Numbered from the stretch's first letter, positions 7,108 to 15,238 are shown. The stretch: 21,169 nt of DNA from an uncultured Selenomonadales bacterium (GCA_937877655.1 CALFJC010000034.1:1-21169); one strand, 5' to 3'. The notes: a model not told the origin generated them from the letters alone. Numbers and translations: made by a program.

Positions 7108-7180
7108 ATAATTAGGAATTAGGAATGAGGAATTAGGAATGGAGAAACAATTATTAATTCCTAATTCATAATTCCTAATT
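7108..7180 (+). repeat. Heptad repeat with inverted arm before flgK
   Basis: Tandem ATTAGGA-type units run from the flgN2 stop (7110-7140). After a short spacer the reverse complement follows (7152-7180). The outer 12 bases (7110-7121 with 7169-7180) and an inner run of about 11 can pair, giving an AT-rich hairpin of some 23 bp with small internal loops. The flgK ribosome binding site begins just after the right arm. It has no T run that would make it an obvious terminator. Confidence 0.7.
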
Positions 7181-7200
7181 GAACAGGGGGAGGGAAAAAT

Positions 7201-8946
7201 ATGAGATCAACTTTCGCAGGACTGAATACGATGGTGCGCGGCATAATGGCGAATCAGCTGGGGCTCGACACCACCGGACACAACATAACGAACGCCGGCA
7301 CCGAAGGTTATTCCCGTCAAGTTGTAACTTTGGCGACAACTTACGCCGAGCAACGTCCTTCAGTTCACGGACAAGTTATGGTCGGCACGGGCGTTGACGC
7401 TTTGGCAGTCAATCGCGCCCGCAACATTTACGCCGACATTCAATATCGCAACGAAAATCCGAGTCAGCAATATTACAAAACTATGTCCGTCAACTACGAT
7501 AAACTTGAAACCATTTTTGATGACAGCCGCGATTTGGGCATTGAAAAATCTTTGACGCGCTTTTATCAAACATGGGTTGACTTATCGACGACCGCTTCAA
7601 ATGCCGCCGCTCGGACGCAAGTTATTGAACAGGGCAGAGAATTAAGCGACAGAATTCAGAGCGCAACCGCCGAACTTCAAGAACAAATTCGTTCGGAGTA
7701 TGTGGATCTTTCTTCGGAGCTCGGACAACTTGACGACATTTTGGAAGAAATTACTTTGTTCAACAAGCAAATTATCACGCAGGAAGTCACGGGCGCGGAG
7801 GCAAATGATCTTCGCGACCGCCGCGATTATCTCGTTGATCAACTTTCCGATTATCTGAATATCTCCGTTACCGAAAATGATTTTGGAGCTTATCAGATAA
7901 ATTCGGGCGGCGTTACTTTGGTAAACGGAGCTTCCCGGGCGCATCTTGTCATGAGCGATGGAGTTTCTTCTTCAATTTACGGCGTCGATTACGGCGTCAC
8001 CGACTACAACATTAAAGTTAAGGAAAGCAATATCGTTTTCCTTCCGCAAAACGGAATTCTCAAGGCGCGGCTCGATTCCATTGCCGAAGATAAACAATAC
8101 ATTGACAAGCTGGCGAACATGGCTAGCTTTTTCCTGTCGACTTTCAACGATCAACACAAACAAGGTTGGGATCTCGACGGGCGCAGTAAAACCGATTCGG
8201 AAGGAAATGAAGTTCCCGACACGATTAATTTCTTCGGACAAACAGACATAAGCTATCAATATCGTTACGACGCCGACACCAAAGCCAATTATCTTTACAA
8301 GTATGATTCGACAATTCCCGAAAGCGAACGACTTTTAAGCGGCGTGCAAATTATCAAAGCACTGGAGATCAATGCAAAGTTCAATGAAAATCAGGGCAAC
8401 AGATATTTGGCGGCGACGACTTCAAAACAATACGTCGAGACGGCGGCGGGAGAAGGTTCTTGGGAAAATATGGCTTGGGGCAATCGCACGGGCGACGGTA
8501 CCAATGCCGTTTACATGAGCGAGCTTTTCAACATTTCGCAGGAAACAGTTATCAGCGATGACAAGGCAAATGCGGCTATTTATAAAAATTCAATTCTTCG
8601 CGACAAGGAAGGCAATCCCATTGACGAAGACGGAAACGCCGTTGACGCCGACAATTACGTTTACGCAACCGCAATGTCCAAGCTAAGCATCAACTCCTAT
8701 TATCAAGAGTCAATGTCTTATCTCGGAATCAACGCCTATTCGGTCGACGTGAACTATGAGGCTTTGCAAAATGTGATAACGCAAGTAACCAACTGGCGTG
8801 ACTCAACTGCGGGCGTCGATTGGAACGAAGAACTTACCAACATGATTAAATATCAAAAGGGCTTCGGCTCCTGCTCGCGTTGTCTAAATGCAATGGATGA
8901 AATGCTGGATCGTCTCGTCAATTCTACCGGCGTCGTTGGAAGATAA
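7201..8946 (+). CDS. flgK: Flagellar hook-associated protein 1 FlgK
   Basis: First hook-filament junction protein, exported through the flagellar type III system and assembled on the hook tip. The 581-residue product has the conserved N-terminal rod motif (MRSTFAGLNTMVRGI, then NITNAGTEGYSRQ at about 29-41) and the C-terminal D0 helix ending in AMDEMLDRLVNSTGVVGR, nearly invariant in FlgK. The middle is the variable surface region. An oddity is two cysteines in the C-terminal helix (GSCSRC), a place where many homologues have alanine or valine. The ribosome site GGGGGAGGG at 7184-7192 is strong. It is preceded by the heptad inverted repeat and followed by another heptad tract and flgL. Confidence 0.96.
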   Translation: MRSTFAGLNTMVRGIMANQLGLDTTGHNITNAGTEGYSRQVVTLATTYAEQRPSVHGQVMVGTGVDALAVNRARNIYADIQYRNENPSQQYYKTMSVNYDKLETIFDDSRDLGIEKSLTRFYQTWVDLSTTASNAAARTQVIEQGRELSDRIQSATAELQEQIRSEYVDLSSELGQLDDILEEITLFNKQIITQEVTGAEANDLRDRRDYLVDQLSDYLNISVTENDFGAYQINSGGVTLVNGASRAHLVMSDGVSSSIYGVDYGVTDYNIKVKESNIVFLPQNGILKARLDSIAEDKQYIDKLANMASFFLSTFNDQHKQGWDLDGRSKTDSEGNEVPDTINFFGQTDISYQYRYDADTKANYLYKYDSTIPESERLLSGVQIIKALEINAKFNENQGNRYLAATTSKQYVETAAGEGSWENMAWGNRTGDGTNAVYMSELFNISQETVISDDKANAAIYKNSILRDKEGNPIDEDGNAVDADNYVYATAMSKLSINSYYQESMSYLGINAYSVDVNYEALQNVITQVTNWRDSTAGVDWNEELTNMIKYQKGFGSCSRCLNAMDEMLDRLVNSTGVVGR

Positions 8947-8976
8947 TTAGGAATTAGGAATTAAGAATTAGGAATG
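8943..8976 (+). repeat. Heptad ATTAGGA repeat after flgK
   Basis: Four units of ATTAGGA or ATTAAGA directly overlap and follow the flgK stop codon. Only the plus-orientation arm is present here, unlike the tracts before flgK and fliS. The period of seven puts TAG or TAA in every frame. Confidence 0.7.
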
Positions 8977-9024
8977 AACTAAATCCTAAAAGCTGATGAA
9001 GTCTCCAAACAGGAGGTAACCAAT

Positions 9025-10329
9025 ATGGGAATGAGAATGGGCAGTACGCATTTCATGTTTAACTATCAAATTGCCCTGAACAATGCGTATCAGAAACAAG
9101 CAAAACTTTTTGAGCAATCGGACGGCTCTTCGCTCCACCGCTCCAGCGACAATCCGATGAATTACAACAAACTCCTTCGCTACAACATAAGCGACAGCGA
9201 GAACACTCAATACCGCGACAACATTAAAACGGCGTCCGCATGGATGAAAAATTCCGACAGCGTTATGATTCACATGACGGAAATAATGCAGACAATGAAA
9301 GAAAAATCCGTTGACGCCGCAAACTCCTCCAACATTGAAGACGATTACGCCGCAATTTATAAAGAACTGAACGCCGACATGCAGGAAATGGTTTCCGTTG
9401 CCAATACTCAAATCGGCGACAGATATTTATTTTCCGGGCAAAAAGATTTGACAAAGCCCTTTGAACTTTCGATTGAAATTTATGATCGCGGCTTGGCAAA
9501 AACTCTCGACACTTCGCAAGCAACTTTTTTCAAGGGTAGCGACGCCGATTACAACACCGAACTTTTTCAAATGTTGGAGCTTGAAAGGGACGGCGAAACT
9601 TTTTATTTCGACACCGAGAGCGGCAACGTTTTCAGAAAAGATTTTGTCGACAGCGGCTATAAAAAAATGATTTCACAAGGTCAAACTTACATTGGAGATG
9701 CTGACGTTTCAAGTGAAATTGTCGACACATTTGACGGCGACTTTAAAGTCTCCGATTATTTTACGAATCAAGGGCTCCTTCGCGACGGCAATGAAGTAAC
9801 AATCGGAGATAACACTTACACTTTCAAAACGATTAAACAAAATATCGTCACCTACAACGGCGACGAAAATTTAATTTCAATGGTTAAACTCAACGGCGCG
9901 ACCGATCCGACTTCCGATACCGTGAACTCGACGGGCGGCAGAATGTTCGGCAGAGATATTTTCGACAACGACGAATCTGGCAATGAAGCTTCCGGCACGG
10001 CAATGTTAAATCAACTCCTCTGTGTTTGTTCAAAAGTCGAAGGTTGCGATGTACATTGGATGTCTTCCGACGGCGTGACGATAGCCGACGTGGCGCACGC
10101 GACTTTGGTCGTCGAAGAAACCAGAGTCGGGGCTCGCCAACAACTTTATCAAGGCGTCGAATCAATGTTGGAAGTGCAGGGCGACAACATTACCGAAGAC
10201 ATAACCAACGTAAGCGGCGCGGACATTGCACAGCTTGCAACGCAACTCATGCAGATGACAACGCTTTACAATTTGTCGCTGTCAATCGGCGGAAGAATTT
10301 TGCCGCAGTCCCTCGCCGATTATCTGTAA
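9025..10329 (+). CDS. flgL: Flagellar hook-associated protein 3 FlgL
   Basis: Second hook-filament junction protein, related in fold to flagellin. The N-terminal coiled-coil domain has the family pattern (LHRSSDNPMNYNKLLRY at about 36-52; AIYKELNADMQEMV; GDRYLFSGQK). The C-terminus, with DIAQLATQLMQMTTLYNLSL and ending ILPQSLADYL, matches the conserved D0/D1 helix. At 434 residues it is longer than common FlgL (about 300), because of an enlarged middle domain rich in Asp, Thr and Gly. AGGAGGT at 9011-9017 lies seven bases before the ATG. No convincing terminator follows it; the next gene is 303 bases away behind new promoters. Confidence 0.93.
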   Translation: MGMRMGSTHFMFNYQIALNNAYQKQAKLFEQSDGSSLHRSSDNPMNYNKLLRYNISDSENTQYRDNIKTASAWMKNSDSVMIHMTEIMQTMKEKSVDAANSSNIEDDYAAIYKELNADMQEMVSVANTQIGDRYLFSGQKDLTKPFELSIEIYDRGLAKTLDTSQATFFKGSDADYNTELFQMLELERDGETFYFDTESGNVFRKDFVDSGYKKMISQGQTYIGDADVSSEIVDTFDGDFKVSDYFTNQGLLRDGNEVTIGDNTYTFKTIKQNIVTYNGDENLISMVKLNGATDPTSDTVNSTGGRMFGRDIFDNDESGNEASGTAMLNQLLCVCSKVEGCDVHWMSSDGVTIADVAHATLVVEETRVGARQQLYQGVESMLEVQGDNITEDITNVSGADIAQLATQLMQMTTLYNLSLSIGGRILPQSLADYL

Positions 10330-10381
10330 GGGAAAATCATGTTTCTGAATCCTTTGCTTGAGAAAACAATATAAAAAATTC

Positions 10382-10410
10382 TTGCCTTGAATAAAATCGT
10401 GCTTTATAAT
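10382..10410 (+). promoter_or_regulatory. Sigma-A promoter in the yviE-fliW-csrA leader
   Basis: TTGCCT (10382-10387), a 17-base spacer and a perfect TATAAT (10405-10410). It lies in the 303-base gap between flgL and the YviE-family gene and would give a leader of about 215 bases. It means the downstream regulators can be made without the flgM-flgL transcript. Confidence 0.7.
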
Positions 10411-10414
10411 GAAA

Positions 10415-10441
10415 AAAATTTTTGACAGACATTGGCGATAA
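10415..10441 (+). promoter_or_regulatory. Sigma-28 promoter in the yviE-fliW-csrA leader
   Basis: AAAATTTT (10415-10422), 11 bases, then GGCGATAA (10434-10441). Against the flagellar consensus TAAAGTTT-N11-GCCGATAA this is six of eight and seven of eight matches at exact spacing. It sits directly after the sigma-A-like promoter, so the downstream part of the cluster probably has both constitutive and late-flagellar expression. Confidence 0.6.
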
Positions 10442-10513
10442 AATTTTTGGCAAAATCGATTCAAGGGCAGTTCAAATCCATTCCGGGCTGTTTGAAAATT
10501 AAAAAGGCTGTAA

Positions 10514-10560
10514 GACAATCAGACGCCAATGATTTTTTCGTTGTCGTCTGTTGGCGTTTT
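10514..10560 (+). promoter_or_regulatory. Mutually exclusive hairpins in the leader (attenuator-like)
   Basis: Three pairings compete: GACAA 10514-10518 with TTGTC 10541-10545; CAGACG 10520-10525 with CGTCTG 10545-10550; and ACGCCAA 10523-10529 with TTGGCGT 10551-10557. The last overlaps the start of a short T run (10557-10560), so it could act as a weak terminator that the second pairing would prevent. What would switch it is not visible. It could also be a simple terminator with chance overlaps. Confidence 0.4.
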
Positions 10561-10597
10561 CGGGATTTCAATTAATCTCGTCAAAAGTTTTGGCGTT

Positions 10598-10626
10598 AAA
10601 GCAGGAACTTTTAGCGAAAGGAGGGA
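10598..10626 (+). promoter_or_regulatory. Candidate paired CsrA site overlapping the yviE ribosome binding site
   Basis: A small hairpin, AAAG (10598-10601) with CTTT (10608-10611), holds loop CAGGAA with a GGA at 10604-10606. A second GGA (10620-10622) lies within the strong ribosome site AAAGGAGGG at 10617-10625, 16 bases further on. Paired GGA motifs, one in a loop and one in the ribosome site, are the usual form of CsrA-repressed leaders such as hag. Any strong Shine-Dalgarno sequence contains GGA, so this is only suggestive. Confidence 0.35.
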
Positions 10627-10632
10627 ATTATC

Positions 10633-11217
10633 ATGATGTTGGTGAGGTTAAATACTCGACACGAATTGCCGCAAATAGCCATGAGGCAGACGCAAAGTCG
10701 GCTTGACGAATCGGGAATAATTCAGCCGCGCCCGCAAGGACGAAATGTCCAAGCGCGCTCAAATAAAACCGTGACTCAATCCCAACTGACTTTGGACAAT
10801 TATCCCAGCCGCAGAGCTTACGGTCACAGGACAATGAACGATCTGACTGCCGAACAGGGGCAACGCGGCATCTCGAATGCTCAATCTGCAACTTCCGAAC
10901 ACACGCGGAAAGCTTGGGCAAGTGCCGACAATGCGGCAAAACGCGGCGATGACATTTCGCAAAATGCCAGAGCAGAAATGTTTTCCAATTATCAGGCGCG
11001 GACGATTTTCGATCTTACTTTTATTCCCGATCCGCAAATGCGCGGGCAACCGGGGCAAGTTATCGGCGAACCCGATCTCGGTGATATTTCGGTCGATATT
11101 GAAACCGCGCCAAGCGCAAGAATTCGTTATACGCCGGGCAGTGTGGAAACTTATCTTCAAAACGAAGGCTTCATCCGCCATTGGGTCTCGTATGACAATT
11201 ATGAAGTCTATGCTTGA
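10633..11217 (+). CDS. YviE-family (DUF6470) protein
   Basis: Protein of 194 residues with the layout of Bacillus YviE: an N-terminal run of short beta-like segments with alternating QTQSRLDES, IIQPRPQGRN and SQLTLDN, a central helical part with AEQGQRGISNAQSAT and the ADNAAKRGDDISQNARAEM stretch, and a C-terminal part with a repeated beta pattern. Its place between flgL and fliW-csrA is the conserved YviE position. The function of the family is not established; a link to flagellar assembly or regulation is inferred from context only. GGAGGG at 10620-10625 precedes the ATG by seven bases; a second in-frame ATG follows at once. Confidence 0.75.
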   Translation: MMLVRLNTRHELPQIAMRQTQSRLDESGIIQPRPQGRNVQARSNKTVTQSQLTLDNYPSRRAYGHRTMNDLTAEQGQRGISNAQSATSEHTRKAWASADNAAKRGDDISQNARAEMFSNYQARTIFDLTFIPDPQMRGQPGQVIGEPDLGDISVDIETAPSARIRYTPGSVETYLQNEGFIRHWVSYDNYEVYA

Positions 11218-11274
11218 TCCTGCTTGCGAAGAAATTTTCATTCTGTCGGGAAAAGTTAAAAGGAGGAAAGAAAT

Positions 11275-11724
11275 ATGATTAAAGTTAGTACCAGCAGATT
11301 TGGTGAGCTTGAGGTTGATGAAAAGAAAATTGTTCATTTCAAGGACGGCATCCCTGCCTTTGAAGACGAGCATGAATTTATTATCCTGCCTTACGAAGAA
11401 GACAGCCCGTATTATTTCATGCAGTCTCTCAGATCGCCGGATTTGGCTTTCTTGCTGACGATTCCTTTCCTGTTCTTCTCCGATTACACGTTTGAGATCG
11501 ACGAAACGACGGTTAAGGAACTCGACATCAAAAATTCCGAAGCCGTTTTCTATTATTCAATGATCACAATCCCGAACGGCTCCATTCGCTACATGACGGC
11601 GAACCTTTTGGCTCCCATCGTTCTCAACAGCGAAAACATGCAAGCCAAGCAAGTCGTTCTTGAAAAGAGCAATTACACAACAAAGCATCGCCTCTTCCCC
11701 GAACCTGCCAAAAAGGAGGGTTGA
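11275..11724 (+). CDS. fliW: Flagellar assembly factor FliW (CsrA antagonist)
   Basis: Protein of 149 residues, normal for FliW. In Bacillus FliW binds flagellin or CsrA in turn; free FliW sequesters CsrA and so relieves repression of flagellin translation. Visible family signatures are FGELEVDEKKIVHFKDGIPAFED at the N-terminus, YYFMQSL, and the C-terminal NLLAPIVLNSENMQAKQVVL. Its stop lies three bases before the csrA start, and the csrA ribosome site (AAAGGAGGG, 11711-11719) is inside fliW, so the two are translationally linked, as expected for an interacting pair. A strong AGGAGG (about 11261-11266) precedes its own ATG. Confidence 0.96.
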   Translation: MIKVSTSRFGELEVDEKKIVHFKDGIPAFEDEHEFIILPYEEDSPYYFMQSLRSPDLAFLLTIPFLFFSDYTFEIDETTVKELDIKNSEAVFYYSMITIPNGSIRYMTANLLAPIVLNSENMQAKQVVLEKSNYTTKHRLFPEPAKKEG

Positions 11725-11727
11725 GAA

Positions 11728-11976
11728 ATGCTTGTTTTGACGAGGAAACCTCGTCAGCAAATAATGATTGGCGACAATATCATTATCAACGTCGTTGAAG
11801 TGCAGGGCGAAAACGTCCGAATAGCGATTGATGCTCCGCGAGACATAAAAATTTATCGCGGCGAGATCTATCGTTCGATTCAAGAAGAAAATCAAAAGGC
11901 TGCGCAAAAAACGGACGTTGATTTACATGATGCGTTGCCGGGAAAAGGAATTTTAGAGTCGGGAAATAAGGAATAG
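11728..11976 (+). CDS. csrA: Carbon storage regulator / translational repressor CsrA
   Basis: RNA-binding dimer that recognises GGA in hairpin loops and in flagellated Bacillota represses flagellin translation. The product has 82 residues with the near-invariant start MLVLTRK, IMIGD, VRIAIDAP and YRGEIY; L4, R6 and R44, important for RNA contact in studied CsrA, are present. The C-terminal extension after residue 58 (to DLHDALPGKG and ESGNKE) is longer than in E. coli CsrA and common in species with FliW. It is co-transcribed with fliW three bases upstream, and flaG follows 29 bases downstream. Possible targets are the leader GGA sites and the GGA-loop repeats described here. Confidence 0.97.
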   Translation: MLVLTRKPRQQIMIGDNIIINVVEVQGENVRIAIDAPRDIKIYRGEIYRSIQEENQKAAQKTDVDLHDALPGKGILESGNKE

Positions 11977-12005
11977 CCCGACGCCACACAAAGGAGTGTT
12001 CTATA

Positions 12006-12425
12006 ATGGTAGGGAAATTGAATGAAATGGTTGCGGCGGCTGTTGTTGCAGACTCGGCGAACAAAACGAGCGGCACAACGGCACAAGTCGATCTGAGACC
12101 TTCGGCGGTAAAAGTCCCCACAGTTCAGGAAGTGCAGGCGACGAAGGAAGAAGAGCAGAAGGAAAAAGAACAAGAAGGTCGCTTGGCTCCCGGCACAATG
12201 TCGGAAGAATCCGTCAGCGACATGACCGACACTTTCAATCAGCTCATGGACAAGATCAACTGCAACATCGAGTTCAGTTACAACAAAGAAGTCGACATGC
12301 TTAACGTCAAGATGATCGACAAGGAAACAAAGGAAGTTATCAAGGAATTTCCGCCCGAAGAAATGATTGAAAACATGATCAAGGCTAAGGATTGGCTGGG
12401 CGCGTTCATCGACAGAGCGATTTGA
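12006..12425 (+). CDS. flaG: FlaG family protein
   Basis: Flagellar protein thought to affect filament length; it commonly precedes fliD. The 139-residue product has a disordered Ala/Thr/Glu-rich N-terminal half and the conserved FlaG domain in the second half: CNIEFSYNKEVDMLNVKMID, then KEVIKEFPPEEMIENM. AAAGGAG at about 11990-11996 precedes the ATG. It lies between csrA and fliD, 28 bases from the latter, in an apparent operon. Confidence 0.88.
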   Translation: MVGKLNEMVAAAVVADSANKTSGTTAQVDLRPSAVKVPTVQEVQATKEEEQKEKEQEGRLAPGTMSEESVSDMTDTFNQLMDKINCNIEFSYNKEVDMLNVKMIDKETKEVIKEFPPEEMIENMIKAKDWLGAFIDRAI

Positions 12426-12453
12426 ACTTGCGCCTCCTAAGGAGGGATTAACA

Positions 12454-15135
12454 ATGGGCGTCAATGGAATTTACGGCTTGTCGGGTTCGGGGCTTGATAT
12501 TGAGTCGATGGTTAAAGTCGGCATGCTCAGCAAGCAAAACGAATACGACAAGATGGCGCAAAAGTTTACTCAAAACGAGTGGAAGAAAACGGCTTATCTC
12601 GACATCAGCAGTCAGATAACCACTTTTAATCTTTCGGCTCTTACCGATTACAAAATGTCTTCAAGCACGAACGCCAAAATTGCGGAAAGTTCGGACGAAA
12701 ACGCCGTTAAAGCTACAGCGAACGCCACAGCGGCTGCAATGAATCATCGTGTTGATGTCAAAAGTCTCAGCACAAATGCTTATCTTATCAGCAATAAAAG
12801 CATTTCGAAGATTGTAGAAGATAACGGCGGCACAAGCGGCAGTATTAAGCTCCAAGACATTCTCTTCAAAAATTTGACTACCAAGCCCACGGTCACAACC
12901 GATTATTCGGGCGGGACAATCGCTAACGGCACAACTACAACCAATTTCGGCACCGGCAATCCTTCAATAGAAACAGTTACCAATGCCGACGGCTCGACAA
13001 CTTCAACCGCCAAAGGTTTAAACGACGACATTTTGTTTACTGCAACCAAAGACGCCGACGGAACAACTCACTACAGAACTAAAGACGGCAGTCAAGTAAA
13101 TCTTACAAGCGGCGGAGCTTTAACTTATTCAAGTGCAACGGGCTCTTCCACAACCGTAGGGGTAAATTTCACTGCTTCAGAACAGAAACTTACTTTCGGC
13201 GACGGCGTAACTTTTACCCGAAACAGAGTTGACGGTTCGGCAGAAATAAAGTTCGGCACAATGACTTTTGCCATAGGCTCCGATAAAAAAATATCGTCTA
13301 TGGAAGTCACCGACTCAACCGGCGGCGGTTCACCCACCACCACGAAATACGACGTTGCGGCAGGAAGTATCACAACAGACGGAACAACCTCCTCAACTTC
13401 CGTAACGGCGTCGGAAGTCAAAACCATCAATTTCACGAGCGGCGATCTAATAAGCGTAACCTTAACCACAACCACAAACGCAGACGGAACCAAAACCGCC
13501 AACGCCACAATCACACATTCAGGCACTTTCACGCCCGACTATAAAATCGCGGCGTCAACCACCGACGGCGACGGAAACAAAGTTACCACATTAACGGGCG
13601 GAAAGATCAACAGCGACGGCTCGATAGAATTCGGCGATTTTTCCGATTCGGATCTTAAGTATCTGAAACTCGCTTTAAGTGACGATTCAAGCACGGTTTC
13701 AATCACGGAGAGAAAAGAAGGTATTTCGGGAACAACCGTTGCCGGCACAGACGTTACAACTGCCGACAATTTCTTAACCAAAAGAGACGGCGGCACAACC
13801 GTTAAATCAACTGACACGGCGATAGCGTTCAGCATAGGCGACAACAAAAACGGAGAGGCGAAGATCAGTTTCACTTACGGCGACATTTTGGGCGGCAAAA
13901 CAATCAACGATTTGGTTTCCGAAATCAACACGAAAACTGCAAGTAGCGGCATCAACGTAAGGGCTTCGTATGACAATATCAGCGGCAGATTCTATCTTTA
14001 CAACTCCAAATCCGGCAAGGAAGACGAAATCCAAATAACCGCTTTGACGACTTCCGCCGCCGATACCAACGGCTCGACGACCGCCGCCGGTACTGTTGCC
14101 AAAGACTTCTTCAACGCCTTGAATCTTTATCAGTCAAAAGACGGCGGACTTGTTGCGCCTGAAGGATACGGCGAGAGCGGTTTGCAAATTTCCTCTATCG
14201 GCACGAAGGCATCGGTTGCGGGTTACTACGGCTCGGTTTTAATTGACGGCGTTCCTTATGATTCGATTGAAGACAACAAACTTACCGTCGGCGGCGTAAC
14301 TTACAATTTCACCAATACTACGGGAACCACAGACTCTGCCGGAAATTATACGGCGGTTAATCCCGTTACCGTCACCGTTACGCAGGACGTTGATGCGATT
14401 GTCGACAAGGTAAAATCTTTCGTTGAAAGTTACAACAAAATTCTAAGCAGCCTTTATGAAAAATACGACGAGAAAAACGATTCCAATTACAAGCCGCTTA
14501 CTCAATCGCAAAAAGACTCCATGAAGGACGAGCAGATTGAAAAGTGGGAAGAAAAAGCCAAACAAGGTCTGCTCTATCACGATTCGACGATCGGGAAAAT
14601 TATCAACGACATGCGCAACACAATCTCCGCAACGGTTGAAGGAATTAATACTTCTTTCTACAACGAAGAGACAGGCAGTTACGTTACGTATAATTCGATT
14701 TACAGTCTCGGCGTTTCTACGACGGGCATAAAAGGGCAGTTGGAACTTGACGAGACCAAGCTCAGAAAAGCTCTTGCCGTTGATCCCGACGCGGTTTACA
14801 ATATTTTGTCGAAACCCTTTACAAACAAAACGGATCCCGAAACCGGCAGAACACTTACCGACAGCGAAATTAAGGCAAGGAACGGCATTGCGCAACAACT
14901 CAGCGACGTTTTCTCGGACGCAACAAAACTTATAAAGAATCGCGCAGGTTCTTCGTCAGACATTACCGAAGACAGCGACTTGAACAATCTTTTACGCGAG
15001 TTGCAGACCAAGATGAGTAACTTTAAGAAGCTGATGAACTCGTTCGAGGACAAGCTTTACAAAAAATATGACGCAATGGAAGTGGCTCTTGCCAAACTCG
15101 GCACGCAGCTGAACTTCATAACGGGCGGACAGTAA
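12454..15135 (+). CDS. fliD: Flagellar filament cap protein FliD (very large)
   Basis: Cap protein at the filament tip that helps flagellin fold into place. The N-terminal FliD domain is at about 1-105 (GLSGSGLDIESMV, then SSQITTFNLSALTDYKMSSS), and the C-terminal domain (about 590-885) ends in helical LLRELQTKMSNFKKLMNSFE and the last motif LGTQLNFITGG. At 893 residues it is roughly twice the size of many FliD proteins. The extra length is a Thr/Ser/Gly/Asp-rich beta-type region at about 130-590 with little sequence complexity, presumably surface-exposed at the tip. AAGGAGGG at 12439-12446 precedes the ATG. FliS and a FliT-like chaperone follow. Confidence 0.93.
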   Translation: MGVNGIYGLSGSGLDIESMVKVGMLSKQNEYDKMAQKFTQNEWKKTAYLDISSQITTFNLSALTDYKMSSSTNAKIAESSDENAVKATANATAAAMNHRVDVKSLSTNAYLISNKSISKIVEDNGGTSGSIKLQDILFKNLTTKPTVTTDYSGGTIANGTTTTNFGTGNPSIETVTNADGSTTSTAKGLNDDILFTATKDADGTTHYRTKDGSQVNLTSGGALTYSSATGSSTTVGVNFTASEQKLTFGDGVTFTRNRVDGSAEIKFGTMTFAIGSDKKISSMEVTDSTGGGSPTTTKYDVAAGSITTDGTTSSTSVTASEVKTINFTSGDLISVTLTTTTNADGTKTANATITHSGTFTPDYKIAASTTDGDGNKVTTLTGGKINSDGSIEFGDFSDSDLKYLKLALSDDSSTVSITERKEGISGTTVAGTDVTTADNFLTKRDGGTTVKSTDTAIAFSIGDNKNGEAKISFTYGDILGGKTINDLVSEINTKTASSGINVRASYDNISGRFYLYNSKSGKEDEIQITALTTSAADTNGSTTAAGTVAKDFFNALNLYQSKDGGLVAPEGYGESGLQISSIGTKASVAGYYGSVLIDGVPYDSIEDNKLTVGGVTYNFTNTTGTTDSAGNYTAVNPVTVTVTQDVDAIVDKVKSFVESYNKILSSLYEKYDEKNDSNYKPLTQSQKDSMKDEQIEKWEEKAKQGLLYHDSTIGKIINDMRNTISATVEGINTSFYNEETGSYVTYNSIYSLGVSTTGIKGQLELDETKLRKALAVDPDAVYNILSKPFTNKTDPETGRTLTDSEIKARNGIAQQLSDVFSDATKLIKNRAGSSSDITEDSDLNNLLRELQTKMSNFKKLMNSFEDKLYKKYDAMEVALAKLGTQLNFITGGQ

Positions 15136-15136
15136 A

Positions 15137-15215
15137 TAATTAGTAATTAGGAATTAGGAATTAATAATTAAAAGGCGTTCTTCATTCCTAATTCTTAATT
15201 CATAATTCCTAATTG
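15137..15215 (+). repeat. Heptad repeat with inverted arm before fliS
   Basis: ATTAGGA-type units in plus orientation (15137-15172) directly follow the fliD stop. A 12-base spacer and the reverse-oriented arm (15184-15215) come next. The two arms can pair as a long AT-rich hairpin. The fliS ribosome site GGAGG (15222-15226) comes seven bases after it. The arrangement is the same as before flgK. Confidence 0.7.
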
Positions 15216-15238
15216 CATTTTGGAGGTTGGTTTGAAAT

